A stretch of DNA of 64,000 nt, from NCBI GenBank assembly GCA_033002965.1, contig JAURVB010013607.1, positions 62,001 to 126,000 of the forward strand. The letters run 5' to 3'. Numbering within the stretch: the stretch's first letter is position 1; each line of letters begins with the position of its first letter. Positions 41,220-54,186 of the stretch are shown here, piece by piece. The DNA comes from Piper betle (taxonomy: Eukaryota > Streptophyta > Magnoliopsida > Piperales > Piperaceae). Made by a program: the position numbers and the translations under genes. Below the pieces are notes generated by a model. It ran no database searches, was not told the DNA's origin, and saw only the letters and a program-made list of their open reading frames with translations.

Positions 41220-43086
41220 ATGGCGGAGTCAGGGCCACGTCCGGTTTGCGCCGTGGAGGCGCTCGCTCTGCTGAATTGTGCGACCGAAGCGGGAGTTCGA
41301 TCGCGACAAGTGCTTGCAGTTCCTGGATGCCCTTCGGGAATGTGTTCTAGGCAAGGTATAAATCACTATATTAGTTAACCATTGGAAAAAAATAAAGTGA
41401 AATTGATGTTGGTGGCTGATCCTATATGTGTTCTTTTTCTGTTTCTGCTACTCCACCGTTTGTGATTATCATTCAACATGGGCAGCATAGCATGTATAGA
41501 TTAGTAGTTGCAAGTTGGAGCAGGGTGGGTTTGATCGGTGGGGGGTTAGTAAATTATTGTGTTTTTTGACATGGATAAAAAGTGAAGAATGTCGGTTGAA
41601 AAGATTTCATTCTAAGAAGTGAGTTATTGTGTGTGTTAAACTACCCTATTCTTTTACCCTTTTTGTACCGTGTTTAGTCTTGCAATTCGGGTGTTAAAAT
41701 GGTGTTAGAAAAATAGTGATTCGAGGTGGATAATGTGGATGGGACTCAGTAAGAAAAAAAAGTGAAGAATGGAGGTGAAAGGCCTCTATAAGTTTTGCTA
41801 ATTAGTGACTCATTGCCTGCATTAGACCAATCTATTTTATTACCTTCTTGTACCATGTTTAGCATTGCAATTAAGATGTTGAATTGGTACGCTTGGAGGG
41901 CGTAGGAAAATAATGATTTCAAGGTGGATAAAGCTGATGGGATTGGATGAGAAAAAAATAGTGACGAACTTAGGTGAAAAAGGCCCAAATAGTTTTTGCG
42001 AAGAAGGGAATTGTCATTGGTGTTAATCACTCTGATCGCTGTGTCTTTGTCGTGTTTATAATTGCAATTTGGATATTAGATTGCATGCTGGGCGGGGGTT
42101 CAAAATAATGATTTCAAAGTGAAAAGAAGGACGAAAAGTGGGTTGGAAAATGTGAATAATAACCGTAATATTCCATTTATTTTGGCTAAGTAGTGTTTAT
42201 AGAGTTGAAACTGGTTAGCTAACTACATTGAGGTTTCATGGTTTGAGGTTGCTGATGGTACTATTTCAGAAAACATGCTATGAATTCGGAGGTGGCTCAT
42301 GAGTTTATCTGCTTATTTTGATGCTTCTTTTATTATTTGAGTTGCACTTGATACTTCCGATTTGAGTTAGTGGTGGATCTTGCTGTAAGTTTTGCGGCCT
42401 TCTTATTGTGAAATTGGGGCTAAATTCTGGTTCCTAATGATATGACATCAACAACCGTGTTGTTTAGTATTCTGAAATAATATTGGGATTCCTCTCATTC
42501 AAATTCAAAGGAGAGGAACAGAATAAGTTGGCTCTAATAATTGGATTCGTATTTGCACTTAAATAATAGCAAAGCTAATGCTTCTATGATATAACTTTTG
42601 TAAGAGAAGGAACACTAAACTTACTCAACTCTTATATCAAATTTCTTCCATCAGGAAGCTCACCAATTACTTAAGTGTTTGTAATATCATGGTGAAAGAT
42701 TACAATGTTTTTCTATGGCTCACATTCATTATGGAAGATTGGGCTAGATTAAATTAAAAGTAAATTGGCTGCAAATTTCAGGTGCTATTTTATGCTTTTC
42801 CAAGAGTGCTATTACATAATTTACATTACGTCATTAACTCTTTTGTTGGTTGGCCAAATATATTAAAATAGAAACATGATCATCGTTCTATAGGTATACC
42901 TCTTGATGAAGTAGAAAATAGTTCTTGGATTGTCGTGATGTAGCTTCAGTATATTGTCCATTTCATATTTTTATTTCATATATGCATGTTAATTTTTTTC
43001 ATATGTCTACTGTGCAGAAAGTAAAGAAGTTCTCTTCAGAAGAAAAAGATTCTTCAATGGATTCTAATAACAAGGTGAAGGTATGA
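41220..43086 (+). CDS. Twin CX9C (CHCH) mitochondrial protein, Cox19-like
   Basis: Small CHCH proteins enter the mitochondrial intermembrane space through the Mia40 relay and act in respiratory-complex assembly. Exon 1 (41220-41355) encodes MAESGPRPV, then C-AVEALALLN-C and C-LQFLDALRE-C, two exact C-X9-C motifs. Exon 2 (43018-43086) encodes KVKKFSSEEKDSS and ends at TGA after KVKV. One extra G in 41291-41293 shifts the frame between the two motifs; without it the product is 67 aa and continuous. The 1.66-kb intron is long for so small a gene. Splicing at GTATGAATT instead of reading to the TGA could add an exon I cannot find. The start codon lies 68 bases from the 5' end of the divergent tRNA gene. 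Confidence 0.8.
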
Positions 43087-44196
43087 ATTAAATAATTTTG
43101 CTGCAACGTTGGAACTACAGAGACTAGAAAATGGTGCAGTTGCTTCTGACACAATTCTTTATGTCATAAATGTTTCAAGCAATTTGAATAAGATTATAAG
43201 AAAATTGTATGAGCGATAGTAGTTTGTAATAATTTTTCTAACCACAGAGATTGATTGCCGTGGAAATAATTCTTCCTTCTTTGAAGCTGCGTTTAATTAT
43301 TATATCCCCTTAAGATTATAAAATTTGTAGCTACCGTAAGGTTGAGTACATTATTTCTCCCATCGTGCTTGTCAAAGTGTCTAGTCGATCATTTTTGTTA
43401 ATCAATAGCCGTTGTGCTGAGAAAACTTTCCCGATGATGACTGTCATATTCTGCTTGTTCTTAAATCTTTCTTCTTTCAATAATCTTGCATGCAGAAATC
43501 ATGGTAAAATATATCTGCATTGGCTGACATAAAATTGACTGTTGTTTCGATTTTTTCATTTCGTTTAGCTTTATTTCATGACCATCCGGGAATGGCAATC
43601 TGATATGGATATGGAACTTCTTGCTGCTTTTCCTAATTTTTTTATGTTCAGTTTCCAAGTATCAGAAACCTTGTCTGTTATAAACATCAAAACCTACTGA
43701 TTATCAAAACTCAAAGATTCCAAGAAAGCCCTCTTCTCTGACTGTCAAAAAGCAGCTTCAACTTGAGTATTGGATGGACAAAATCAATACTTTGATAAGC
43801 AGCTTCAATTTGATTTCTTTCTCCTGTAAACCCGAAATTTGCAAATAAGTTTTGACGATCGCCACTTATTCGCTATACTTTTATAACTAAAACCAAACAT
43901 TATACGAAGTAAACCAAATTAATGCACAGGAAGAGGGGTAACCAATTATAGAACTGCTTCCTTCCAATGAATGCCATAGTATTGACACAGTCAAGACAAA
44001 ATTTATCTCGCTTTTCTTTCTGTCACTCCCAATTTAGATCGTACATTGCTGTAACAGAAAATGAAGAACAAGAAAAACACTTAATGAAAAATGAAAAAAT
44101 CTTTGTATGTGTAAAACTAGTCTTGAAGTAAACTGTTATATCTCTATCCAGTTTGCACAGGTAAAAGAGGTAAAACAAACTAAACTGCTGTAAGGA
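43087..44196. other. Intergenic DNA between convergent genes
   Basis: I see no supported gene. The stretch should hold the 3' UTRs of the CX9C gene and of the DUF1221 gene. Confidence 0.4.
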
Positions 44197-46413
44197 CTAA
44201 ATCAGTTCGGAATCAGAAGCGTGCCCGGAGGATTTTCGCCTGCTTGTACTGTGTAGCACGGGCTGGAGCTGGCCTTGAGTGTTCTCCCTCGAGCTTCTAA
44301 TTGTTGTCAACTGAGGCGGTCTAAAGGCTTTTGTTTTGCTTCCTACAAGGTTAACAATGGTAGTACTTCATGCACTAATTTTCAGGGAAGATGCTGGTGA
44401 TGTGAAGAGGGTTACCAGTAAATGGTCCATGGACAGACCTTGCTTGGCCTACACAGTATCAACGTAAGAACTAGATGCAATGGAAATATTATATGTTTAC
44501 CTGAGTTTTTGGTGGCTTTTCCATCTACAGTTCTTCTAGCAGGAGTGTTTCCATTTTGTTGAGTGAATCGTGTCAATGGTGATCTCGATCGAGGTGTAGA
44601 AAATGCATCATACCCTACAAGACTCTGATCATCTCCATGTTGTGAAGCTCCATCACTCCCTGATTCTGAACTCTTTTCCTTCATCTTGACTGTGGTTTTC
44701 TCTTTTCTACCACTCTGTAAGCAAACATCTGAAAAGGTATCTGCACAAAAGGGGACACTTGAGTACTCGTCCATGAAGGTAATTTCCTGGATATGCTCGT
44801 CTCAAGATCACAGAATTCTACTGGTGGGAGTGGTGGATCAGGCTGGCTGTGGTCAGGATTCATGACAAGGAAACGTTTAGTGTATCTTAGAATTCGGGAA
44901 ATAGAAGCAAAAGTTGGTCGGTGCGAAGGGTCCATTTGCCAGCATTTCTTGGTTAAGGTGGCGAGGTATTTGGGAGTGTGATAGGGGAACAGGGGACGTT
45001 CCCCTACTCTAATGTTCCTGCTTACTTTCTCTCCTTGCATATGACCATCTTCAAATGCAACTTTACCAGTTAGAAGCTCAAAACAAATCATCCCAAAGCT
45101 GTATACATCCGCTTTCTCTGTGTACTTGCTATTAGTATAGGTTTCTGCCTGCTCTTGTTCTACAAGAACCTCCGGAGCATACCAAATGGAGGGGCCTGCA
45201 GGTGCCTGGTTTGACGATGTTCTAGCAGCAGAATGATTAAGCAAGGACAGTCCGAAGCCTGTGATTTTTGCCTGCAGATAGCCATCTGTGGACGAAGGCT
45301 TGTTCTTCACGAGCACATTGGAAGAATTCAATTCCCCGTGATAGATACTCCGAGAGTGAAGGTACTCCATTCCTCTTGCAATTTGGAGCATGATATCAAC
45401 TGCAACAGGCAAAGAAAATGGAATGCGCCTCTTTGGGCCGCAAACTTCTTTGGTGAAGCTGCTGAGATCTTTATTCATCAACTCCATGAGCAGGAAGCAT
45501 TCTTTCTTCTCTTCATCAGAGAAACAACAGAAAACATTCATCACATTTGGGTGGGACATGGAAGATAGAAGCGATATGTCTTGGGCAAGCGGGTCTATGT
45601 CACCAAAGAAATGTCTTACAGCAAAGCTTTCTCCCATCCACTCTATTTCTTTGTACTGGTTCCCATTTCCCAGCCTTCTCTTCATCTTGTAACCAACAGA
45701 GCCAACCAAAAGAGAGCTTGGGTAAAACTTCCCTTTGGATGGCTCTAGTAGCCCTTCAAGATTCTTGGAGAGCAACTCTGCAATTTTCTGCTCTTGTTTG
45801 GAGGGAGGAGAAGAAGATGACACGGAACTCTTTTCACCAATCATCCCCAAAAGCAGCCATCGGTCTTCTCTCCATGCACTCTCTATCTTGTTGCACAAAT
45901 CCTTAGAAACCAAATATTTCTTGCCGAATTTTCTCTGGAAAAGTTTGGGGTCCATCCATTCCTTCTCATATTTCTTCATTGACATGATCCTCTTCTTCCT
46001 CATCTCTTCCTCGTCACAGCTGCAGATTTCGTCGGCGACCTCGATGGATTCCATCACGACAGCAACACACCAAAGCAAGTTGTGAATGTGGAGCTCCACA
46101 CAGTCATTGTTCTTGGCAAGAGAAATGGCGTGTGCCCACCAGTCTTTAGTCTCCAAGCATCGGCGAATGTAGCTCTCGCCATCTTTGAAAACCAGGTAGA
46201 GTGTCCTCAAAGGTTGCTCAATCTCCTTCCATTTTGTGGACCTTTCCCCAAACTTCAGATTCTCGGATATCTCTTCTGCAACACCATCAAAAGCCAGGTT
46301 GAACACGTCAAATATCAAACAGCACTGCCGCTGGTTGATCCGAATCTGATCCTTGAATGTCATCAAAGCCCGTATGCTCCCAAGAGCCTCCCCAACTGTC
46401 GGAATTGTTCCAT
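44197..46413 (-). CDS. DUF1221 - protein kinase-like protein (pseudokinase), 2 exons, two frameshifts
   Basis: Two coding exons, 46413-44501 and 44342-44197. The N-terminus (MEQFRQLG..., INQRQCCLIFD, KWKEIEQPLRTL, DCVELHIHNLLWC) is the plant DUF1221 domain. A kinase-like fold follows, from about KMKRRLGNGNQYKEIEW to CWQMDPSHRPTF, with the tail QIPFQMFAYRVVEK and SSGHASDSELI. Catalytic motifs are changed: HRD is HGE (SIYHGELNSSNV) and DFG is GFG (KITGFGLSLL), so it is probably inactive. To my recollection relatives have HGD/GFG. Two one-base losses break the frame: G4 for G5 at 46390-46393, just after the start, and A4 for A5 at 44703-44706, giving a stop at 44681. Corrected length is 686 aa. 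Cellular role unknown. Confidence 0.88.
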
Positions 46414-48151
46414 TCCCGGCTCCAAGAAACAGAAGCGGCGCCAAAGTCTATAACCAAATAAACAGTACCGGAAATACAAGTTACAAAAAAAAAAACACAC
46501 AAGGTACCCTATACTTGTTCTTATAAATTCAACCGATCTATTCTATATATGTCATTTACCAAGAAGGTGTACTCACACCAGGCTGGCCAGGCGTTGAATT
46601 TCTTAAAACTGTTGCAGAACCCACATTGTCTGAGCTCCTAATTGTGATCGACGTAAAACGCAGAATCCGATCGAAGATGTAGGAATCGATGCGTGACAAT
46701 GAAGATGGGGACGAGGGAATTGAGGCAGATGGAGGCTAGTATATGCCTCACAAATGTGCGCTTGCTGTGAAGATGGAATTGAAGGTTGGGAAACGGCAGT
46801 TTTGGTTTTATTTGCATGGAAGCGTTGAAGAGGACGTGGGAGAAGAACAAACTGCATAGATATGACGTGTGGGGGATGTGGGCTTCACGATTGGTCGATG
46901 TCCAAGAACGTGGGAGAGTCACCTGGTGGAGTTTGTTTGAATTGGTCAATCGCCGGCGTTGATAATTTTATACATTGGAATGGGAATAGCCTGGCCCTGC
47001 TCTTTATTTGACGAAAACGGTTCATTGACTCTTAGAACCCCATTCAGGACCGTTCTTTGAGTGAGCCGAGTGGAGTTTCGTTTTCGTTTATCTGTTTTTT
47101 TTTAATATATAATGTAAGGAGTTTTTTAATAAGAAAGAGGAGGAGGATTATTTTTAATATTACTAAGTGGTGGGAAAATTAAAATTAATTACCAAAAAGA
47201 AAATTTATTATAACAACAAAGCTTGCATTGGTTGGTTTTATAATAATAAAAAAACACAACTCAAAATTATTTAAAAATAAAATAAAAAATAAAAATATTA
47301 CTTTTTAATTTAAAGAGCTATTTTTGGCAGACCAGATGGTTAGATATGATTACTTATCTAAATAGAGGGGTGATTGGATCTGGCCACTTTTTACCGAAGG
47401 ATAACCCGATTCGGCTACCCTCATTTAAAAGGTGGCTAGACTTGTGGCGTGTTGCCTAGTCGCCCTAGATAAAATTTTATGTTATTTGAGTTAATTTTTT
47501 TAATTTTTTGTTTAAAACATGGTGTCTTAGACCATTAGTATTTTTGTTTGGTTATTAGATTTGATTTTTTAACCGCCTTATAATATTGTATAATATTTTC
47601 CTTGATAAAAAACTAATTTAAACTTTAATTAAAATTTTAAATAATAATTTTATTTGTTCATGAAACTATTCTTACGTATGTACGCAGACACATTATTATC
47701 GCATATTTTACTTACTTTTTTTATATTTTATATTAATAAATGGATAAAATATTAGGCTCGTTCACTCTTGATTAGAGCTGAGATAGAGTACGAGAGTCGG
47801 TCGCGAACAAGCACGGCCATGGACATGGCAGCGTCTTCGGCCGTCCAGCAAAATTTAGCCCAGAATGTCGATCAGAAAAGCGACGATCATCCAGGATTCC
47901 AATAATTTTTGGCGTTGGAATCAATATGGGTCTGCTTTTAATCTCCTTCTGATTCATTCGAATTTCTGTGTGTTGAAGTCAATAGTGTCATGGATTAAGC
48001 CATTATTTATTTGTTTATTTTTTTTAAAAAGAATCTGATTCTGGGTGTTGAAGTAGTTAGAATTCTAGCATATTGATGCTTCTTCCGGATGCAGGAGATG
48101 CTCTCCATTAATTGAGATTGAGATGCATGCGCGAAGAAAGGTGATGTGAGG
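46414..48151. other. Divergent promoter region with repeat
   Basis: This region lies between the minus-strand DUF1221 gene and the plus-strand transporter gene, so it should contain both promoters. Around 47100-47300 it resembles the left arm of the element at 10535. A short plus-strand frame (28 codons) from 47819, MDMAASSAVQQNLAQ, could be an upstream ORF in the transporter leader. Confidence 0.35.
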
Positions 48152-51100
48152 ATGGAGTGGTGCATTGTGGCTCTGCTTCTCAACCTTCTCACCAGTTCCC
48201 AGGTTGGTTGGTTTGTTTCTCGCATTCCTTCCTGCCCTTATCCCCCCTCTAGATTTATTATTCCACATCAACTATTGCTTGCTGTTGTGTGACTGATATG
48301 TGCTCAAGTGTTTTTTTTTGCATTTGCATTCTTGCTTCCTTTTTTAGTATGTGTCTTTGTTGTAGCGGATCTTGTGCTTTTGTTAGTTAGTGTTGTCAGA
48401 CCTCTTTCTTGTATTAGTTACGTATGCATGCCATTAGTTTTCGTTCCATCACTATTATGCTTTAGTGATCTCTTAGTATTGGTTATTTTCGTTTGTAAGG
48501 TATGTTGCTTGAATGAGGCTGAGTTGCTTTGATCTGCTCTGCATAGATGCGCTTGCTTGCGAGTGCCATTTTTTGGGTTTTATGTCATATGCTATTGAAT
48601 TCTTTGCCTGCATTGTCTGTGCAGGGAATTTTGACACCTCTTTCGCAAAGCAATGACACTTACCAATATGATTACGCGAAGGTTCCCTTTCTTGCTGAAG
48701 TGTTTAAGGTACATTTGTCACATTATCAAATCTTAAAATTTTGATGCGTGTTTTAGAAATAAATCTCGTAATTCCAACTGAAAAGTATACAAAATTGCTC
48801 AAGGTGACAAGCACTCTTTTGTTTTTTTCTTTTTTCTCTCTTTTTTGTTCGGGGAGGAGGGAGGGGGCTATCTACCTGTAGCTTGTAGTATCCAGTTTTC
48901 TTTTATGGGCAGAGTGTAGAAGCTCGCCACCACCAAGGATGAGTACTGATTGGAAGAGCATTCGATTATTTCCTATCCCTTCAATTATCTACCTGGTTCA
49001 CAACAATGTTCAATTTTCCACATTGACTTTTGTGGATACTTCAACCTATCAGATCATGGGTAATTTTAAGATTGTTACAACTGCTCTCATGTTCAAGTGT
49101 GTACATCTTCTGTGCAGTTTCACATACAAATCCGTGCAATAATTATGACAGTACAAGGGAAGTGTGCTTGGAAGCACATTACTTTTTAATTGGCAGATGA
49201 TTGACTATAAGACCTTCTCTGTATGCTAAATAGGTTATTGTTTTGTCCTAGTCAATTTTTAAGAGTCTGGAATGGCACATGGATTCATTTGAAATATTAT
49301 TTCAGATATTTGCAATGTCTTGATACACTGGTTCATCCATTCCAGGGAATTCCAAGTGCCTTCCTATACCATTAAATTAATAAATAAAGTATTTTTTTCG
49401 GCCATTTTTTTTCACAAGTTAAGGACATGTTTCTGCAGGCTCTTTTTGAGGAGAAAGTTGTCAAACCTGAAGTGGATGGCAATCATATTATTAGCCGTTG
49501 GAACCACCACAAATCAGGTGAATTTCTTGATCAATACATTTTAATTTTTTGATTTATTTGAGTAACAATTTAGCATACATTTTGAGTTTTAATTTTCTCT
49601 CTGTAATTCTGGGCTACTGATTCAAGTATTCAAGTCTCTTCTATACCAAATATACTTATAAATTGTCATCCTCATTACAATCATCTGTTGAACTTGAACT
49701 AAAATTGGATCTCATATTACTATATTGTTAGATCTTAGGCCACTTTAATGCTCAACTTTATGTTTTTAACATATATCTACAGTTTATCTGACCCCTGATC
49801 CAGGGATAAGTCAGACTTTTTTTCCTTTATGATTATTTGGTATTTATTGAGCGCAAATGATATCTGATGACTGTTATTGATAGGTAAACTAGTGCAATAG
49901 AAAAAAAAACACAATACCATCTCCCTGAATGCATTTTGATTGAAGTGGTTTAGGTGAAAGGTTTTGGTGAAGCTTCTTGTGGGTTCCTTTTCTCAGCGCC
50001 AATTCAGGGGTGCCTGTTGGGAGTTCTGTCTGCTTGTTGGCTCTAGCAGGTGTCTATACAGAGTTTCTTATGAAGAAAAATAATGACAGTTTGTATTGGC
50101 AAAATGTGAAATTGTAGACGTATATCTTCCTGCTTTTCTACGATTTGATTCCTATTTATGTTAAATGATATTTTTTGTTGTTCACGATATAATAAATACT
50201 TGAATGTATTATGGTTTTAGGTTCGGAGTGATTTTCAACATGGCAAGACTGCTCATGGACGATTTCAGGATTGGGTTTGAAAAAGGACCATGGCGGCGAC
50301 GCCTTCTTACTGGTTACAGTATCACAACATGGGTTGTTGTTCTAAACTTGGGTTCATCTGGCCTACTTGTGTCATGGATAATGAAGTTTGCTGCTAACAT
50401 TGTTAAGGTATTTCCTTGTTCATTTCTGTGTCATTAAACTCCAAACAGCATATAAAGAAAGCATTATTGTTGTGCTTCCATGGCCAATTTTATTTTCCCC
50501 TTCTAGATGTTTGAGATAAAGTCAATGTCTTTCCTATGATCATGGCTTTGTCAAGGTCAAGCCCATTGCGGAGGGTGTATGATGTTATTTCTGGTGAATT
50601 TGGTTTCATAGTTTCCTTCTTGGAGAGTTATATCAGGCGAAGTCATTCATAAATTTCTTTATTAAACATTCATGTGGTATTTGTGTATTTCATTTATTGA
50701 CAAGAAGTTACTGCCAATCAGAATGTAAAAATTCTTACTCTTAGTAGCTGGGATGAGATGGCAATTTATGATGTCGAGAGGAATGAACATACAAGTGGGT
50801 ATGCCAATATCACCACATAACATGCCATCATACTGGGAAATTTCCATTCTCATGGGCTTTCAGTTGAGAAGGCTGAGATTAGTCACAGGTTTTTGTTTCA
50901 CCTCTGCAGTTTTTGTTGCGAGTAGTCTTAAAGGTGCCAAAATCTTGCTTAGATCAAGTTCAGCCTATCTTCAGAACCAAGTCCAGTCCAGTCAGGGCTT
51001 GGGTGAAACACACTTTTGTCCTGTTATTTGCATTATTTTATATTTTCTATGAATTATGCATAAATTTATATCTCCTTTTGCTATGCAACGTGTACTCTTT

Positions 51101-51507
51101 TTTAATAGAGAAAAAATGATACGTCACATGTCTTTTGATTTTTCTGTTATTCCAGCTTAGTTTATTAGCATATTACCTTTCTGAGTAGAACTGATGTTAC
51201 ATGAACCGTACATGTCATGAAAGTGTAAATTTCTGACTTCAAGTTTACTCAACATCAATGGCTATGATGCTACTGACTATGCTACTATCTGTATATCTCT
51301 TTGACTTTAAACCGACAATTCAGGTTAGATTCTTTCTTTGTGGTTATCTCTTTCCATCAATAATAGTTGTTGCATTTCTATTTCAAGTGGTTAATTTGGT
51401 AATCTGCTTCAACGCAGCTCTTTTTGGGCATTATCATTTGTATGATGTCTCTTCACATATACTTTGCACCTCCTACCATGCTAAGAGATTTGCCATTGAC
51501 AACATAA
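48152..51507 (+). CDS. CMP-sialic acid transporter-like nucleotide-sugar transporter, 8 exons, damaged
   Basis: Golgi membrane antiporters of the nucleotide-sugar transporter family; the plant substrate is uncertain. Exons: 48152-48202, 48625-48708, 48882-49096, 49439-49517, 49954-50113 (or 50119), 50221-50407, about 51244-51323, 51418-51507. Signatures: GILTPLSQSNDTYQYDYAKV, YLVHNNVQFSTLTFVDTSTY, KIVTTALMFK, RRKLSNLKWMAIILLAVGTT, LMKKNNDSLYWQNV, GYSITTWVVVLNLGSSGLLV, STSMAMMLLTMLLSVYLF and MSLHIYFAPP. Defects: one T missing near 50034-50038 (SAC-LALAG), a TAG where Tyr is expected at 50115-50117, and one G missing at the exon 7 acceptor (51241-51243). Corrected length is 315-317 aa, depending on the exon 5 donor. 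The start gives a very short N-terminus, MEWCIVALLLNLLTSSQ. Confidence 0.88.
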
Positions 51508-52280
51508 GTGGCCTCGGGAACTTCAAAAGACATTGATATCGAACGAACATCTTCATAATGTACAATATTTCCATAGAGAAAAGTGTTTCCCCCCCTTTAA
51601 TGTGATTGCTTCATTTTCTGGTTTCTGCTAGTCATATAATACTGAGTTGTATGTTTTTTTTTTTTGGGGGGGGGTTGGGGGAAGAACAGTTTGGTTACAG
51701 GGAGAAGAGACAATCGTATCATGTTTTTAGAATCCATAAATGGTGTTTTCATCCCTGTAATGGTTGATTAACCTTATTGATTGGCCGCCATCTCAGTTCG
51801 AACAGCAATGGCAAGTTTGGTCGGCTTGGCAAGATCACAGAATGTCTAATTTTATTTTAATGTTTCTACATTGTCGATGTCTTTCATATGGGATGCATTA
51901 TTGATGGTCTGATTGAACCATTGATTGGATGTGGTTGGTGCCATATCTTGCTCCACAAAATGGTATAGTGCGGCCTTGGCTTAGCGAGTGGCGAAGAGTC
52001 AAGAATGCTGCACAATGATTGAGACATTATTTATGAGTTTGTCCGGTGTCGTCTAAATTGCTTAGTTGATTGCCTGGTCATTCATTCAATTATTCATTCT
52101 TTTGATTTTTATTTTTCAAACCAGTTTCGTTTAGCTTGATTGAATTGGCACTCTTATAACCCAATAATAATAATAATAATAATAATAATAAGAATAATAA
52201 GAATAACAATAACAATAATAGTTAGAATAACAATAACACTAATAATAATAATAATAACTGCATTAATAATAATAATAACA

Positions 52281-52336
<56 letters not shown>

Positions 52337-53461
52337 CTTGTATGATTTGAGTTATGAGATTTTTCTTTTCCACGGTAAGTTAATTCAAGTTGCTCTCAGC
52401 ATGAAAATCCTAAGTAACCCTCGACTGAGCTCGTTAATGGCGACAATAACAATACGAGGGGTGTGTTGAACAGCGACCCAATGACCTGTTATGCAACAAT
52501 TTCTTACTAGCTAGCGGGGGAAACTTGTAGCTTCCTTGTTCACCGCTTGTCACTAGCTCATCGCCATTTTTTCTTTCTTTACGTAGCTTATGGGCAGTTG
52601 TCGACATCGTATATTCTACCTACCATGGTTAAATCCCATTCAGATTCGGCGATCTTACCATTCGATAGCACTTTGAGCCACTTTTGATTTTATTTTTGAC
52701 ACTTTTGAGCCACTTTGAGCCCAAGACCATAAATAAATTTAGGAACATCCAGCTATAAAATCAACAGCCCTCTTCAGAAGCAAGATTCAGCTTGCACCGA
52801 AAACTATTAGCCAATAAACCTGAAAAAGGTGAGAATCATATAGTTTTTTTCTTTTTCATCCACCACAACAAATAACCTTCCTTGGCCGGCGTTCCAGAGG
52901 TTAACGAGCAGTGTTAAATGCGGGCAAGAGCGTCCCTTCCATGACCAAACTGCCCACCTTCCTCCACTGCCAGGCAGGCATGACCCTCATGGCTTTCTTC
53001 GTCTACCTGCCATGCTCTCTGTGTGTCCCCTCAGCTTTCACCAGTTTCTTACCTGCCATTTTTTATCCATCAATTCCTTGTTTCTCCATTACAACAATGG
53101 TTGGACAAATATCTGACATGTTCTTGTTTGTACTTGTTTGTATTTGATATTATTCGATCAAATAATTAAGATGAACACAGCCAACCCTAAAGTGTCGGAT
53201 GTTTTCCCTCAAATACTCTATCGGAACAAAGTTCATCATGTTCAGGGTATTCTCCGGCTAGCAGATCATAATAAGATCTTATTTTATTTGAACATATCAT
53301 TATTCTACCACAAAATCTAGCCCCGACTAAAATAAGTGTTTTGTAACCCCAATAATACAGAAAAGGAAGAGTCTATGCCCATAAATGTCCAACAAATGTT
53401 AATCTTGGACGTACATATATCAAAGTGACTATTGTGTTATCAGACTTCAATTACAAATATT
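51508..53461. other. 3' flank and intergenic DNA
   Basis: I see no supported gene. A G-rich tract near 51665-51680 and a trinucleotide repeat at 52163-52334 are the only features. Confidence 0.4.
52163..52334 (+). repeat. (AAT)n microsatellite
   Basis: Interrupted AAT/TAA repeats run for about 170 bases, with AAC and AAG variants near the middle. The isoleucine-rich frame across it is an artefact. Confidence 0.95.
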
Positions 53462-53937
53462 TAGGGGTGTCAACAAACCAAATTGGCTCGCAATTATTTT
53501 ATGTTCGGCTTGATTTGGTTTGAACTTGTGCTTGTTAATTTTGTGCTTGAAAAAATACTCGGTTCGAAATAGATAATTCGTTGAACATTGAACAAAATTT
53601 GGCTTAAGGAGTATTCGGCTTGACTTGGTTTGAAACTCGAACTCGATGTGCTCAAATTTGAAAAAATACTCAGCTTGTCAATACTATTACTGTTATATTG
53701 AATTTATATAATATTGGAAAAAAATTTAATTATATATAAGTCGAACACGAACTAAATACAAATATTCGCTCAGCTCAAAAATACAACAAGCCAAACATGA
53801 GCTAAACCCAAATACCGTAAAATTTAGACGAGTTGCTCGATCCATAATAAATCAAAAGTTCATCGAACACTCAAATATACTTGCGAAAAATTATATCAAA
53901 TTCAAGAACGTCTCGGCCAACTTGTTTACGCCCCCTA
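53462..53937. mobile_element. Non-autonomous hAT-type element, 476 bp, with 8-bp target duplication
   Basis: The left end TAGGGGTGTCAACAAAC and the reverse complement of the right end (TAGGGGGCGTAAACAAG) are imperfect terminal inverted repeats. The element is flanked by a perfect 8-bp duplication, CAAATATT (53454-53461 and 53938-53945), as expected for hAT transposition. It contains TTCGGCTTGA/TCGAAC-type subterminal motifs and no coding frame. Confidence 0.88.
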
Positions 53938-54099
53938 CAAATATTACAAAAGGAGGGGTGTTCGAGGAATGGTGCAGTTACAGGAATGATGCAGTAACAG
54001 ATCGACTTACAGTGGTGTTATTGTGGCTGCTGCCCCCACACTGAGTTGAATTCCAGTACATTCTCACCGATATCATTGGTTCTCTAAACGCCTCCTCCC

Positions 54100-54107
54100 T
54101 ATAAATA
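54100..54107 (+). promoter_or_regulatory. TATA box of DUF7722 gene 1
   Basis: TATAAATA lies 87 bases before the start codon. The pyrimidine- and A-rich leader in between fits a plant 5' UTR. Confidence 0.65.
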
Positions 54108-54186
54108 ACCGCTCACCTCGTCCAACTCTTCCTCGCCACAACCAAACAAATCATCAAACAAGCTTCCTTTTCTCCTTTCGACACCA

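Noticed and set aside
44793..46453. Several plus-strand frames of 60-120 codons
   Set aside because: They are antisense shadows of the DUF1221 gene.
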